Assembly: GCA_016125265.1 (NCBI GenBank) | Contig: WGMC01000007.1 | Location: 1-64,000 of the forward strand | From: Planctomycetaceae bacterium | GTDB taxonomy: Bacteria > Planctomycetota > UBA1135 > GCA-002686595 | Direction of reading: 5' to 3' | Length of the DNA stretch: 64,000 nt | Shown: one piece after another, positions 44,738 through 53,225 of the stretch | How positions within the stretch are numbered: position 1 is the first letter of the stretch | How the letters are laid out: each line of letters opens with the position of its first letter | Notes under the pieces: model-generated | The model's input: only the letters and a program-made list of their open reading frames with translations | The model's database searches: none | What the model was told of the DNA's origin: nothing | Made by a program: the position numbers and the translations under genes

Positions 44738-45469
44738 GTGTCGAGAGCTGATCAGGGCCGCGGACGGACGTCGGGAATAGCAGGGGTGGTCCCGCGACTT
44801 GGCTCCTGGCTCACCGTTCTGGAGGCCGAGGGACGCTGGACATTGTCCCAAGCATGGTCGGGCCCGGCGCTGGTCCTTGTCTTGGGCGGCGGCTGGGTCC
44901 AAAACAGGCTCCTGGAGTTGGCGCTACCCCAGGCAGAGGGCATCAACGCCACCCAACTAGACTGGTCCTGGCTATGCCTGGTTGCAGTTCAGGCGCTTTT
45001 CATCCTACGACTAGCCGGGAGACGGTCCCTGACCCAAGAACTTGCGGCACCGGGAGAACTCGTTGCCCAGTGCGCTGTTTTGGTCGCGGCGGGAGGCGTC
45101 GCACTGTTGCCAGTGCTCTGGGACGGCGCCATGTTCCACGTGGAACATCGATCGATGAAGCCGTCGCTGCTCTGGGTAGCGGCACCCCAAGTCGGACTCG
45201 GACTGTTATGCCTGCGCGCCGTGCGGGGGCCACTCCCGGCGGCACTTGTCTTTCTCGCCCTGTCGTGGTGGTTGCCGGCCGCCCTCCGGATCCCGGGGGT
45301 CGCCGTTTGGCCGACAGCCCTGGACAGCCGATCCCTTCTCCACCTCTGGGCGAACTGGGGGGGTTCCACGTGGAACCTGCTCCCCGGCGTTCTGTTGGCC
45401 ACCGCGGGCTGGACCGTCTTGGCTCTCACCCTACCCCGCCGAAGCGGGCCCCGTTCGGACACCGACTAG
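44738..45469 (+). CDS. Predicted membrane protein with two parS sites in its coding sequence
   Basis: 243 aa from GTG 44738; a later in-frame GTG is possible. There are five or six hydrophobic segments (about 40-55, 78-95, 105-125, 148-165, 170-190, 220-238), many Trp residues, and no recognised family. Codon use is less GC-biased than in neighbours, with CTA, TTA and CTT leucines. Residues 132-137 (MFHVEH) are encoded by a perfect parS site and a second parS encodes STWN near residue 211. The gene may survive partly as a carrier of parS, or its product may be a true membrane protein. It ends 2 bp before the metallophosphoesterase start. Confidence 0.6.
   Translation: MSRADQGRGRTSGIAGVVPRLGSWLTVLEAEGRWTLSQAWSGPALVLVLGGGWVQNRLLELALPQAEGINATQLDWSWLCLVAVQALFILRLAGRRSLTQELAAPGELVAQCAVLVAAGGVALLPVLWDGAMFHVEHRSMKPSLLWVAAPQVGLGLLCLRAVRGPLPAALVFLALSWWLPAALRIPGVAVWPTALDSRSLLHLWANWGGSTWNLLPGVLLATAGWTVLALTLPRRSGPRSDTD
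45132..45147. promoter_or_regulatory. parS: parS site 2 (perfect consensus)
   Basis: TGTTCCACGTGGAACA is a perfect 16-bp palindrome with an extra flanking A/T pair (45131-45148). It fully matches the parS consensus and lies inside the membrane-protein gene, where it encodes FHVEH. Confidence 0.93.
45362..45377. promoter_or_regulatory. parS: parS site 3
   Basis: GGTTCCACGTGGAACC is identical to site 1 and lies 230 bp after site 2, inside the membrane-protein gene. Three sites within 0.7 kb form a ParB loading cluster. Confidence 0.88.
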
Positions 45470-45471
45470 GC

Positions 45472-46206
45472 ATGCGCTACGGAATCCTCGGCGACATCCA
45501 CGCCAACCTGGCAGCCCTCGAAACGGCACTCGACACCCTGGAGGAACTGGGCGCCGAGGTCATCGTGAGTGTGGGGGATGTCGTGGGTTACGGCGCGGCT
45601 CCCACCGAGTGCATCGACCTGCTCCGGGAGGTGCGCGCGTTGGTGGTCAAGGGCAACCACGATGCCGCATGTGTGTACGAGGTGGACACCACCTTCTTCA
45701 ACCAGTACGCCCGGGCCGCCATCGACTGGACCCGAGGCCGACTGAGCGAGACAGACCTGGAGTGGCTTCGCGGCCTGCCGTTGACCCTCGAACTGCCCCA
45801 CTGCCAGGTGGCCCACGGCACACTGAACAGCCCCCAGAACTTCGACTACCTCCTGGGCATTCGCGACGCGGAGCCGACCTTGCGTGCCATGAGCAAGCCG
45901 GTCTGTTTTGTGGGCCACAGCCACATTCCCGTGGCCGTACTCCGCCCGGCGGAGTGCCCCGAACGCCTGGCCTACTGCCCGGACCCGGTGATTGATCTTG
46001 CCGAGGCCACCCGCGCCGTGGTCAACGTCGGCAGCGTCGGCCAACCACGGGACGAAGATCCGCGCTTGGCGGTGGCGCTGTTTGACAGCGACCAGCACAA
46101 GGTCTGGATCCATCGGCGTGAATACGACATCGAGAGGGAGGTCCTTCGGATCCGGAGTGCGGGCCTACCGCCGATGTTGGCCGACCGACTGTGGCTCGGC
46201 GTCTGA
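45472..46206 (+). CDS. Calcineurin-like metallophosphoesterase
   Basis: 244 aa from ATG 45472. All the metal-binding blocks are present: GDIHAN at the start, GDVVGYGA, KGNHDAA, and GHSHIPVAV with a later NVGSVGQPRD. This is the single-domain family related to YfcE and to symmetrical Ap4A hydrolases of Deinococcus and others (VGYGAAPTECIDLL is frequent in that subgroup). It cleaves phosphoesters with two bound metals; the true substrate is unknown. It follows the membrane-protein gene by 2 bp and is convergent with the HPr-fusion gene. Confidence 0.9.
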   Translation: MRYGILGDIHANLAALETALDTLEELGAEVIVSVGDVVGYGAAPTECIDLLREVRALVVKGNHDAACVYEVDTTFFNQYARAAIDWTRGRLSETDLEWLRGLPLTLELPHCQVAHGTLNSPQNFDYLLGIRDAEPTLRAMSKPVCFVGHSHIPVAVLRPAECPERLAYCPDPVIDLAEATRAVVNVGSVGQPRDEDPRLAVALFDSDQHKVWIHRREYDIEREVLRIRSAGLPPMLADRLWLGV

Positions 46207-46270
46207 CCGTCGCCCCGCGAACCTCGCCGACCGTCGCCATTCGGCAGTTGTGGCCAGTTTGGGCCAGGCG

Positions 46271-47593
46271 TCAGCGCGCCCGCAGGTAACCCAGGCGGTC
46301 GGGTAGGGTGTCGATGCCACCCTCACCCAGACCACTTTCGAAGAGGACGGCGATGTCGCGCAGCGGATGTTGGTCGCCGCGGAAGCGGAAGAGCCGCACG
46401 TCCGGTCGGCCTCCGACGGCGACCAGCAGCTCCAGGATCGAACCCGCGTTGCATCGTCGATCGCCGATCTGCACTTCGACAGGTGTGCCGTGGTGGTTGA
46501 CGATGCCCACGATAAGCGCTGCGGGCCGGGCGTGCACATGCAGGCCGTCGCCGAGCTCGACCTCCATCTCCTGCACCGTGAGGTACGACGGGAGAAGGTC
46601 CTCCGCAACCACCCGGCCGGCCTCGAGTAGGCTTCGCGCGGAGACGAGCAGGTCGCACAGCACAACCTTCTCGACTTGCTCGCGGGCCACCACCTCCGCC
46701 ATCCGGTCGCGGGATCGGGTAGCACGTGCCTCGCTTTCGTGGCGCTCGTGGAAGTGGGTCAGTTCGGTGATCGCCTCGAGCAGATGGAGAACCGTCGAGG
46801 CGTAACCGCGCAGGAGGGGCAACCGCGCGTCCCGCGCTTCCAGCACGGTGTTCTTGATGTAGGTGTCGTAGGTCGACTGGAGGTTGTGAACGACGGCCTC
46901 GTAGACACGTGCCTGCTCCTCGGTGCAGAGGGCGGTGAGGAAGGTGTGGCGGGCCTCCGGATCCGAGATTGGGCGCACATCGATGTCCACCAGCAACTGG
47001 CAGGCCTGGAGGAACTTGGAAGCCACCTCCGCGATCTTCTGCTCTTCGTCGACCAGCTCGTCCTGCCCCACGTTGCGCGGGAGGCGCGTGCGGGCTTCCG
47101 GGGGCAAAAACCGCTGGTCCTGGAGCGGACTGCTCGGGAGCGCCAGGCCGACCGTCGTCGCTTCCGCCTGGAGCGCGCCGGCGAGGGCCGCGACCCCGCC
47201 CTGGACAAACGCCAGGGCCCGCTCGATCGCCTGGCTCGTCTCCACCGCCAACGTCTCGGGTCGCCACTGGGGCGCGCCGTACGAGTCGAGCCGCCCCCGC
47301 AGGTGAGTCAGTCGGTAACCGGCTTGGGCGAATCCACGCAGCCCGGCCACCAGCTCTGTGAAGAACCTGTAGGTGCGATTGTAACGGGCCCCGTGGTCGT
47401 CCAGATATGTTTCCAAATCGTTGGAAGCCTGGATTAGGTGGAAGTAGTGCGGCTTGTGCAGCCCCGCCCCACCCAGTTCCGCGTCCTGCCGCAAACGGGC
47501 GATCAACTGCAGGAACAACCGGCCCTCCACCTCGAGTTGGCGCGCGAACTCCTGTTCACGGACGAGGGTTTCCAGGTGCGCTGTGTCGGGCAT
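46271..47593 (-). CDS. Large helical protein with C-terminal HPr domain
   Basis: 440 aa from ATG 47593. Residues 1-335 are almost entirely alpha-helical, hydrophilic and not recognised (for example EQEFARQLEVEGRLFLQLIA and FLTALCTEEQARVYEAVVHN). Residues 342-430 are an HPr phosphocarrier domain. GLHVHARPAALIVGIVN carries the active-site His at residue 354, CNAGSILELLVAVG covers the Ser46 region with Ser conserved, and the HPr C-terminal helix follows (LRDIAVLFESGLGE). HPr normally receives phosphate from enzyme I and passes it to sugar permeases or signals through HPr kinase. No enzyme I, EII or HprK gene is near. A signalling role, with the helical part as effector, is inferred. Confidence 0.85.
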   Translation of the reverse strand: MPDTAHLETLVREQEFARQLEVEGRLFLQLIARLRQDAELGGAGLHKPHYFHLIQASNDLETYLDDHGARYNRTYRFFTELVAGLRGFAQAGYRLTHLRGRLDSYGAPQWRPETLAVETSQAIERALAFVQGGVAALAGALQAEATTVGLALPSSPLQDQRFLPPEARTRLPRNVGQDELVDEEQKIAEVASKFLQACQLLVDIDVRPISDPEARHTFLTALCTEEQARVYEAVVHNLQSTYDTYIKNTVLEARDARLPLLRGYASTVLHLLEAITELTHFHERHESEARATRSRDRMAEVVAREQVEKVVLCDLLVSARSLLEAGRVVAEDLLPSYLTVQEMEVELGDGLHVHARPAALIVGIVNHHGTPVEVQIGDRRCNAGSILELLVAVGGRPDVRLFRFRGDQHPLRDIAVLFESGLGEGGIDTLPDRLGYLRAR

Positions 47594-47823
47594 GGTTCGG
47601 GGAACTCTGCTCCAACGTACCCGACCGGGGGCGATCGCGCGAAAGGCCAAGGGCCCGGCCCGCAGCCCGGGGACGAACAGGGAGGCGGCGGCGCCGAACG
47701 CGGCGGCAAAAGGCTGCTCGCCTCAAGACGCGCCGGAGCAGGGACCGATGGGCCCAAGTCGGACTGCGGCTTGCACCGCGGTCCCCCGCCAATCCCCCTC
47801 GGCAGCGCCCCAAGGAATTCTCG

Positions 47824-48633
47824 ATGAGCAGCGAGCGTTGTCTCGAAACCTACCTGCAGGAGATCAACGAGGTCCCCCTCTTGACCGCCGAACAGGAAAT
47901 CGAACTCGGCCACCGCATCCAGTCCGGCGACCTGGAAGCCCGCGAGCACATGATCCGCGCGAACCTGCGCCTCGTGGTGTCGATCGCGAAGATGTACGCG
48001 GAGCGCGGCCTTTCGCTTCAGGACCTCATCGCCGAGGGCAACATCGGCTTGCTGAAGGCCGCGGAGAAGTTCGACCCGAAGGCGGGGTGCCGCTTCTCGA
48101 CCTACGGGTCGTGGTGGATCAAACAGTCGATCCGCCGGGCCCTCACCAGTTCCGTGCAGTCCGTGCGTGTGCCGGGCTACATGAACGAGATGATCTCGAA
48201 GTGGCGCGGCGTGAGCCAAGAGTTGGCGTTCCGCCTCGGCCGCACTCCGAGCATCACCGAAGTGGCCAACGAACTCGGGATCCCCGAAGAGAGCTGGGCC
48301 GTGCTCCGCCAGACGATCGAAACGTCGAGCATGGGACCGCAGGTTTCCCTGGACGCCATGAGCCAGCACCAGGATGTGGTGGAGGACCCGCGCGTCGAGA
48401 ATCCCGAAGAACAGATCACCCACGCGGACCTTCTATCGAAGCTGTCCGACCTGCTCGGTGGGATCGACGAACGCGAAGCAACGATCCTGCGCCTGCGTTA
48501 CGGCCTCGGCAACGGCGCGGAACCGATGACACTGAAGGAGATCGGCAAGATCGTCGGCCTCACACGGGAACGGGTGCGCCAGATCGAACGGGACGTGTTG
48601 GCGCGCCTGCAAAAGGTCATCGAAGGGGGGTGA
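47824..48633 (+). CDS. Sigma-70 family RNA polymerase sigma factor, short primary-like type
   Basis: 269 aa from ATG 47824, preceded by AAGGAA. Region 1.2 begins LETYLQEINEVPLL. Region 2 holds EGNIGLLKAAEKFDPKAGCRFSTYGSWWIKQSIRRA, which contacts the -10 element. Regions 3 and 4 end with TLKEIGKIVGLTRERVRQIE, the -35 helix-turn-helix. It resembles RpoD but lacks the acidic region 1.1 and the long non-conserved segment, so it is probably a group 2 or alternative primary sigma, not the main one. It is divergent from the HPr-fusion gene and 37 bp before hemW. Confidence 0.92.
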   Translation: MSSERCLETYLQEINEVPLLTAEQEIELGHRIQSGDLEAREHMIRANLRLVVSIAKMYAERGLSLQDLIAEGNIGLLKAAEKFDPKAGCRFSTYGSWWIKQSIRRALTSSVQSVRVPGYMNEMISKWRGVSQELAFRLGRTPSITEVANELGIPEESWAVLRQTIETSSMGPQVSLDAMSQHQDVVEDPRVENPEEQITHADLLSKLSDLLGGIDEREATILRLRYGLGNGAEPMTLKEIGKIVGLTRERVRQIERDVLARLQKVIEGG

Positions 48634-48670
48634 GTCGAAGCCGGGGGCGAGCGGGTACGCTCGTCTCCCC

Positions 48671-49834
48671 ATGGACGCCGTCCAAAGCGCCCCGCCGGGA
48701 ACGGCGCTCTACGTGCACTTGCCGTTCTGTGCGGCCAAGTGCACCTACTGCGACTTCTTCTCGCTGCCGGCCGCGGGACAAGATCTCGACGGCGTGCTGG
48801 AAGCGCTGCTGGCGGAGGCACGAATGCGTGCGCCCCAGCAACCGCGCACGGTGTTCCTGGGCGGCGGCACCCCGTCGCTCTATCCCGCGCCGGCGATCGC
48901 ACGTTGGCTCGACGCACTAGACGACCTGATCGGATGGCGCGAGTCCGCTACGGAGGTCACCGCCGAGTGCAACCCCGAGAGCTTGGATGCACACAAGGCC
49001 GAGGCATTGCTCGAGGCCGGCATCCAGCGCCTGTCGATCGGATTCCAAACACTGGACCCGAAGCGGCTCGAGTTGTTCGGTCGAGTGCACACGCCCGCGA
49101 TGAGTTTCGCGGCGTTCCAGAACGCGCGGTCGGCGGGTTGCGAGCGGCTCAGCGTCGACCTGATCTACGCCGCTCCCGACCAGAGCGACGAAGACTGGCG
49201 CCGGGAGTTGGAGACGGTGCTCTTGCTCGCACCGGATCACCTCTCCGCCTACAACCTGACGATCGAACCGGGCACCGCGTTTGCGCGATGGCACGCGCGC
49301 GGCGACGTGCAGAGTTTGGAGGAAGAGGTCGAGTTGGCGCAGTTCCACAGCGCGCGCGACCTGTGCCGGCAAGCCGGCCTGCACGCCTACGAGATATCGA
49401 ACTACGCGCGCCCGGGCCAGGAGTGCCGGCACAACATCGGCTATTGGCAGAACGCGCAATACGTAGGCATCGGACCGAGCGCCGTCAGCAAGGTCGGCAA
49501 CCGGCGCTTTGGCAATCCGCGTTCCATCGAGCCGTGGAAACGACCCGTGCTGCGCGGTGAGTCGGCCGCCGAGTGGGGCGAGGAGTTGGACGGACCCGCC
49601 CGCCTCGGCGAGACCTGGTGGTTGGGTCTGCGACTTGGCGTGGGCCTGAGCGCAGTCGAGGCGAGGGAGCGCGCGCGTTGGTCGCCACTCGACGGTGAAC
49701 CCGACCGGGCCGAGGCGACCGCGGAAGAGCTGCTGGGCCAGGGGTTGCTCGAGCGCGACGGCGAGAGGTTTCGCTTGAGCGAACGCGGCCTGCCTCTGGC
49801 GGACGGCGTGGGGCGGCGGTTCCTCGCGCCGTGA
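48671..49834 (+). CDS. hemW: HemW-type radical SAM protein
   Basis: 387 aa from ATG 48671. The radical SAM cluster motif CAAKCTYCDFF (CxxxCxxC) follows ALYVHLPF near the N-terminus; GGGTPSLYP and CNPESLDAHK are further family marks. The C-terminal HemN-like domain includes HNIGYWQNAQYVGIGPSA. HemW was long annotated as coproporphyrinogen III oxidase, but family members act as haem chaperones and lack the extra N-terminal segment of HemN; the layout here fits HemW. It starts 37 bp after the sigma gene and precedes pyrF by 68 bp. Confidence 0.92.
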   Translation: MDAVQSAPPGTALYVHLPFCAAKCTYCDFFSLPAAGQDLDGVLEALLAEARMRAPQQPRTVFLGGGTPSLYPAPAIARWLDALDDLIGWRESATEVTAECNPESLDAHKAEALLEAGIQRLSIGFQTLDPKRLELFGRVHTPAMSFAAFQNARSAGCERLSVDLIYAAPDQSDEDWRRELETVLLLAPDHLSAYNLTIEPGTAFARWHARGDVQSLEEEVELAQFHSARDLCRQAGLHAYEISNYARPGQECRHNIGYWQNAQYVGIGPSAVSKVGNRRFGNPRSIEPWKRPVLRGESAAEWGEELDGPARLGETWWLGLRLGVGLSAVEARERARWSPLDGEPDRAEATAEELLGQGLLERDGERFRLSERGLPLADGVGRRFLAP

Positions 49835-49902
49835 TTCCACGGGTCGACGCGCGGGATTGCCGGACCCGCCACCCGTAAGATGCTCCGCAGCCCCACCCCA
49901 CC

Positions 49903-50802
49903 ATGAACTTCGCCGATCGCCTGCACGCGGCGGTGCGCTCCAAGGAAAGCGCCTGCCTGCTCGGACTGGACCCGCACCCCGAGTTGCTGCCGCCGCCTTT
50001 CGCCGTGGCCGCGGACCCGACGGTGCCGCGTGCCGACCGCGCGCGCTCCATCGGCGACTTCTGTTGCCAACTGGTCGATCGACTGGGGGACCGGGTGCCC
50101 GCCGTGAAGCCCCAGTCCGCGTTCTTCGAGTTGCTCGGCGCCGACGGCGCGTTGGCCTGGGAACGGGTGGTGGAGCACGCCCGCGCCAAAGGCCTGCTCG
50201 TCGTCGCCGATGTGAAACGCGGGGACATCGCCAGCACAGCCACCGCCTACGCCCAGGCCCACCTCCTGGACCAGGGTGTGGGCTCCCAAGGCCGCGCGGA
50301 CGCGATGACGCTGAGCCCGTACCTGGGTCGCGACACCCTGGAGCCGTTTGTCGAGACGTGTGCGCAGGCGGATGCGGGCGCCTTTGTCCTGGTGCGCACG
50401 TCCAACCCGGGCAGCAGTCGCTACCAACGGGTGGGGGAGCCGCCGCTGGCCGAGCGTGTTGCGGCGGACGTGGTCGAGCTGGGACAGCGCCTGATGGGCG
50501 CCTCGGGATGGTCGTCCCTGGGTGCCGTGGTCGGGGCGACACACGCCGACGAGCTGGCCCACTGGCGCGCGTTGTTGCCCCGTTCGATCTTGCTGTTGCC
50601 CGGCTACGGGGCACAGGGCGCCACGGCGAAGGACGTGGTCCCTGCTTTCGGCGAGGGATACGCCGGGGCGCTCGTCGCCTCGTCCCGCGGCATCGCGTTT
50701 GCCTACCGCAGCAAGGGCGCGCCCGCCGATTGGCTGGACGCAGCGGACCGGGCCCTCGATGCCATGCTGGCGGACCTGCGCGGCGCGCTGGAACAGCGGT
50801 AG
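49903..50802 (+). CDS. pyrF: Orotidine 5'-phosphate decarboxylase
   Basis: 299 aa from ATG 49903. It makes UMP from OMP in pyrimidine synthesis. LLGLDPHPELLP at the start, KPQSAFFELLGADG, and the catalytic VVADVKRGDIASTATAYA (Lys and Asp residues of the DxKxxD-type site) identify the longer type 2 PyrF. The size (299 aa) fits that branch. It is followed after 16 bp by bshC on the same strand, so pyrF and the bacillithiol genes may share a transcript. Confidence 0.94.
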   Translation: MNFADRLHAAVRSKESACLLGLDPHPELLPPPFAVAADPTVPRADRARSIGDFCCQLVDRLGDRVPAVKPQSAFFELLGADGALAWERVVEHARAKGLLVVADVKRGDIASTATAYAQAHLLDQGVGSQGRADAMTLSPYLGRDTLEPFVETCAQADAGAFVLVRTSNPGSSRYQRVGEPPLAERVAADVVELGQRLMGASGWSSLGAVVGATHADELAHWRALLPRSILLLPGYGAQGATAKDVVPAFGEGYAGALVASSRGIAFAYRSKGAPADWLDAADRALDAMLADLRGALEQR

Positions 50803-50818
50803 CCCGCGCCCCACGGCC

Positions 50819-52477
50819 ATGCCGCTCGCCCTCGAGTTCGCGCCCATCGACCGGTTCGGCCTCGGGCCCCTCGCTTTGGCGGCCCTGGCCGGGCGGCCAG
50901 AGCCCGCGCACCTCGATCTCCACCTTCCGCGGCGTGCCGAGGAAGTGGTTCCGCCGGGCGAGGTCGACCCGGAGCTCCTCGAGCGTGCCGAACTGGTGGA
51001 GCTGCTGCGCGGCGCAGCGACCGCCGTCGGACCCCTGTCCGAGCCCGCGGACGAGGGCGTGCGTTCCGCGCTGGCCCGCGCACAGTTGCCCACCGCGTGG
51101 TTCGTTCTGTGCGGCCAGCAACCCGGTCTAGGGGGCGGGGCCCTGCTCGACGCAGTCAAAACCCTCCACACGGTCCGACTGGCCCGCGACCTGGAGCGCC
51201 ACTTCGCCCACCCGGTGGTGCCCGTGTTTTGGAACCACGGGGACGACCACGACGCCGACGAGGCCAACGACCTGCGCCTCGTGAACGTGCACCTGGACGC
51301 GGTCAAGGTGGGCCTCCCGAACTTCGGCGCCTCCCGCTTCGCCCTCTGGTCTCGGCCCGTGCGATCGGCCGAGCAGTCGCTCGACGCCGTGTTCGCCCAG
51401 CTTCGAACGCTGCTCCCCGCCGGAGCGCGGACCGAAACCCTGCTGCACCTTCTGCTGCCGCGGTCCGGGGAGACCCTGGTCACGGCCCGCACCCGGGCGT
51501 GGCTCGAGCTCTTCGGGCCCCACGGCCTCTTGGTGCTCGAGTCCCACCGGCTCGGTGCGGCGTCGGGCAGAGCCCTCGCCCGACTGGTGCTCGCGCACCC
51601 CCCGGCCGCCCTGGAACGGGCGCGGCAGCGGCTCGTGGCCGGTGGACAGCCCCAACCGGAGGCCGCACAGCCCCCCGCGCTGCTGTTCCACATGGAGGGC
51701 GGACTGCGCCGGGCCGTGCGGCGCTACCCACAGGGCTGGCGGCTCGACGGAGAGGACGTCGGAGCAGAGCGCACGGACGAAGAGCTGGCGAGCATGGTCC
51801 GCGGCCAGCCGAGCCACTGGTCCGCCGGCGCGCTCCTGCGGCCGCTGGTCCAGGACCTGCTGGTGCCCGTAGCCGCGTACGTGGGCGGTCCGGGGGAGCT
51901 CGCTTACCAGGCGCACCTGGGGGAACTGCGGCGCGCGGCGGGGGTCCAAAGGGGCAACTTCGTACTGCGATCTACCGTTCTGGTCACCACACCTCGGCTG
52001 CGGGAGGCAGCAGAGCGCAGCGGGATCCGCATCGTGGACGTGATGGGCGATCCATCGCTTTTGAATCCCCAACGAAACCAAGAAGACACCCCTTTAGTCC
52101 TCCAGAAGCTGCGCGAAGCCGGCCAGCGGCACCGGGCCGAGCTGCTCGAGCTGCGTCGCGAGATCGCCGCACTGGACCCCGGACTCGCGCAGCGCCTGCG
52201 CCGGGTGGTGTCGCTCGGCGAGAAGCAGCTCGGCGAGGTCCAGGGGCGCCTCCAGCGGGTGTTCGACAACCGCCGCGGCAAGGACCGACGGCACCTGCGC
52301 CGCGTCGGGGCCATGGTTTGGCCCCTCGGGCGGCCCCAGGAGCGGGTGCTCGGGTTGCTGGCCTTCCTGGCGGCCGCAGGGGACAGTTGGGTCGGGGAAC
52401 TGCTTGAGGGCCTCGACCCGTTCCCTACGGAAGGGGTGGTCGTCCACCTGGACGGAACCCTGGCGGGCTGGCTGTGA
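50819..52477 (+). CDS. bshC: BshC, putative bacillithiol-forming cysteine ligase
   Basis: 552 aa from ATG 50819. The signature LCGQQPGLGGGALLDAVKTL near residue 100 and VPVFWNHGDDHDADEAN soon after correspond to the conserved VTGQQ(A/P)GL...K and PVFWIASEDHD motifs of BshC/YllA. A C-terminal helical coiled coil (LEEL-type, about 430-530) is also typical. BshC is thought to add cysteine to glucosaminyl-malate, the last step of bacillithiol synthesis. bshB1 overlaps its stop by GTGA. Together with bshB1 and bshA here, the whole pathway is encoded within 4.7 kb. Confidence 0.9.
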   Translation: MPLALEFAPIDRFGLGPLALAALAGRPEPAHLDLHLPRRAEEVVPPGEVDPELLERAELVELLRGAATAVGPLSEPADEGVRSALARAQLPTAWFVLCGQQPGLGGGALLDAVKTLHTVRLARDLERHFAHPVVPVFWNHGDDHDADEANDLRLVNVHLDAVKVGLPNFGASRFALWSRPVRSAEQSLDAVFAQLRTLLPAGARTETLLHLLLPRSGETLVTARTRAWLELFGPHGLLVLESHRLGAASGRALARLVLAHPPAALERARQRLVAGGQPQPEAAQPPALLFHMEGGLRRAVRRYPQGWRLDGEDVGAERTDEELASMVRGQPSHWSAGALLRPLVQDLLVPVAAYVGGPGELAYQAHLGELRRAAGVQRGNFVLRSTVLVTTPRLREAAERSGIRIVDVMGDPSLLNPQRNQEDTPLVLQKLREAGQRHRAELLELRREIAALDPGLAQRLRRVVSLGEKQLGEVQGRLQRVFDNRRGKDRRHLRRVGAMVWPLGRPQERVLGLLAFLAAAGDSWVGELLEGLDPFPTEGVVVHLDGTLAGWL

Positions 52478-53169
52478 CGGGGATCGACCTGCTGGCGGTG
52501 ATGGCCCACCCGGACGACGCCGAACTGGCCTTCGGGGGCCTCCTGGCTCGGGCGGCGGCGCGCGGGCGGACGGCAGCGATCCTCGACCTGACGGCGGGGG
52601 AGGCCGGCACACGCGGGACCGCCGCGTTGCGGCGCGACGAAGCCTGCGCGGCGGCCCTCCGCCTCGGAGTTTGCCTGCGCGAGTGCCTCGGCTGGCCCGA
52701 CGGCAACGTCGTGTCGGTGCCGCGCGCCGCCGAGCGGCTCGCCGAGCACCTGGTGCGCCTCGAACCCGCCCTGGTGCTCGTGCACGGCCACCTCGACCCC
52801 CACCCGGACCACCGCGCCGCCGCCCGGTGGGTGCGGGACGCCCTGGAACGCACTGGGCGGGCGACACCCGGCCTTGCGGGAGCCGCGGCACGGTCGCCGG
52901 GCGATCCCGGCCTCGCGCCGCCCGACTGGGTGTTGCAGCTCTCCGCCGACGAACGCGCGGCCAAGTGGGATGCCGTGCGCTGCCACCGCTCGCAACTGGA
53001 GCCCCAGGGCCCCGCGGACCGCGGCCAACACTTGCCCGGCGGCCAGAACATCCTCGAGCGGGCCCAGGCCACTGCCGCGCACTACGGCGCGCGCGGAAGG
53101 GAAGGGGAGCCTCTCTGGCTCGCGCACGCCGCTGGGATCGACGCGCTCCGCGACCTCGATCTCCTGTAA
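52474..53169 (+). CDS. bshB1: BshB1, N-acetylglucosaminyl-malate deacetylase (PIG-L family)
   Basis: 231 aa from GTG 52474, which overlaps the bshC stop TGA (GTGA). The AHPDDAE zinc motif at residues 11-17 and a downstream HPDH in HGHLDPHPDHRAAARW are the metal-binding sites of PIG-L deacetylases. The text AVMAHPDDAELAFGG and DLTAGEAGTRGT matches the BshB1 subgroup. It removes the acetyl group from GlcNAc-malate in bacillithiol synthesis. Direct coupling with bshC makes this assignment much stronger than sequence alone. Confidence 0.92.
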   Translation: MTGIDLLAVMAHPDDAELAFGGLLARAAARGRTAAILDLTAGEAGTRGTAALRRDEACAAALRLGVCLRECLGWPDGNVVSVPRAAERLAEHLVRLEPALVLVHGHLDPHPDHRAAARWVRDALERTGRATPGLAGAAARSPGDPGLAPPDWVLQLSADERAAKWDAVRCHRSQLEPQGPADRGQHLPGGQNILERAQATAAHYGARGREGEPLWLAHAAGIDALRDLDLL

Positions 53170-53225
53170 GCGCCACGCCGCGCGAAGCGGCGCGCGCTTC
53201 ACCTGGCTACAATCGCCACCCCTCC

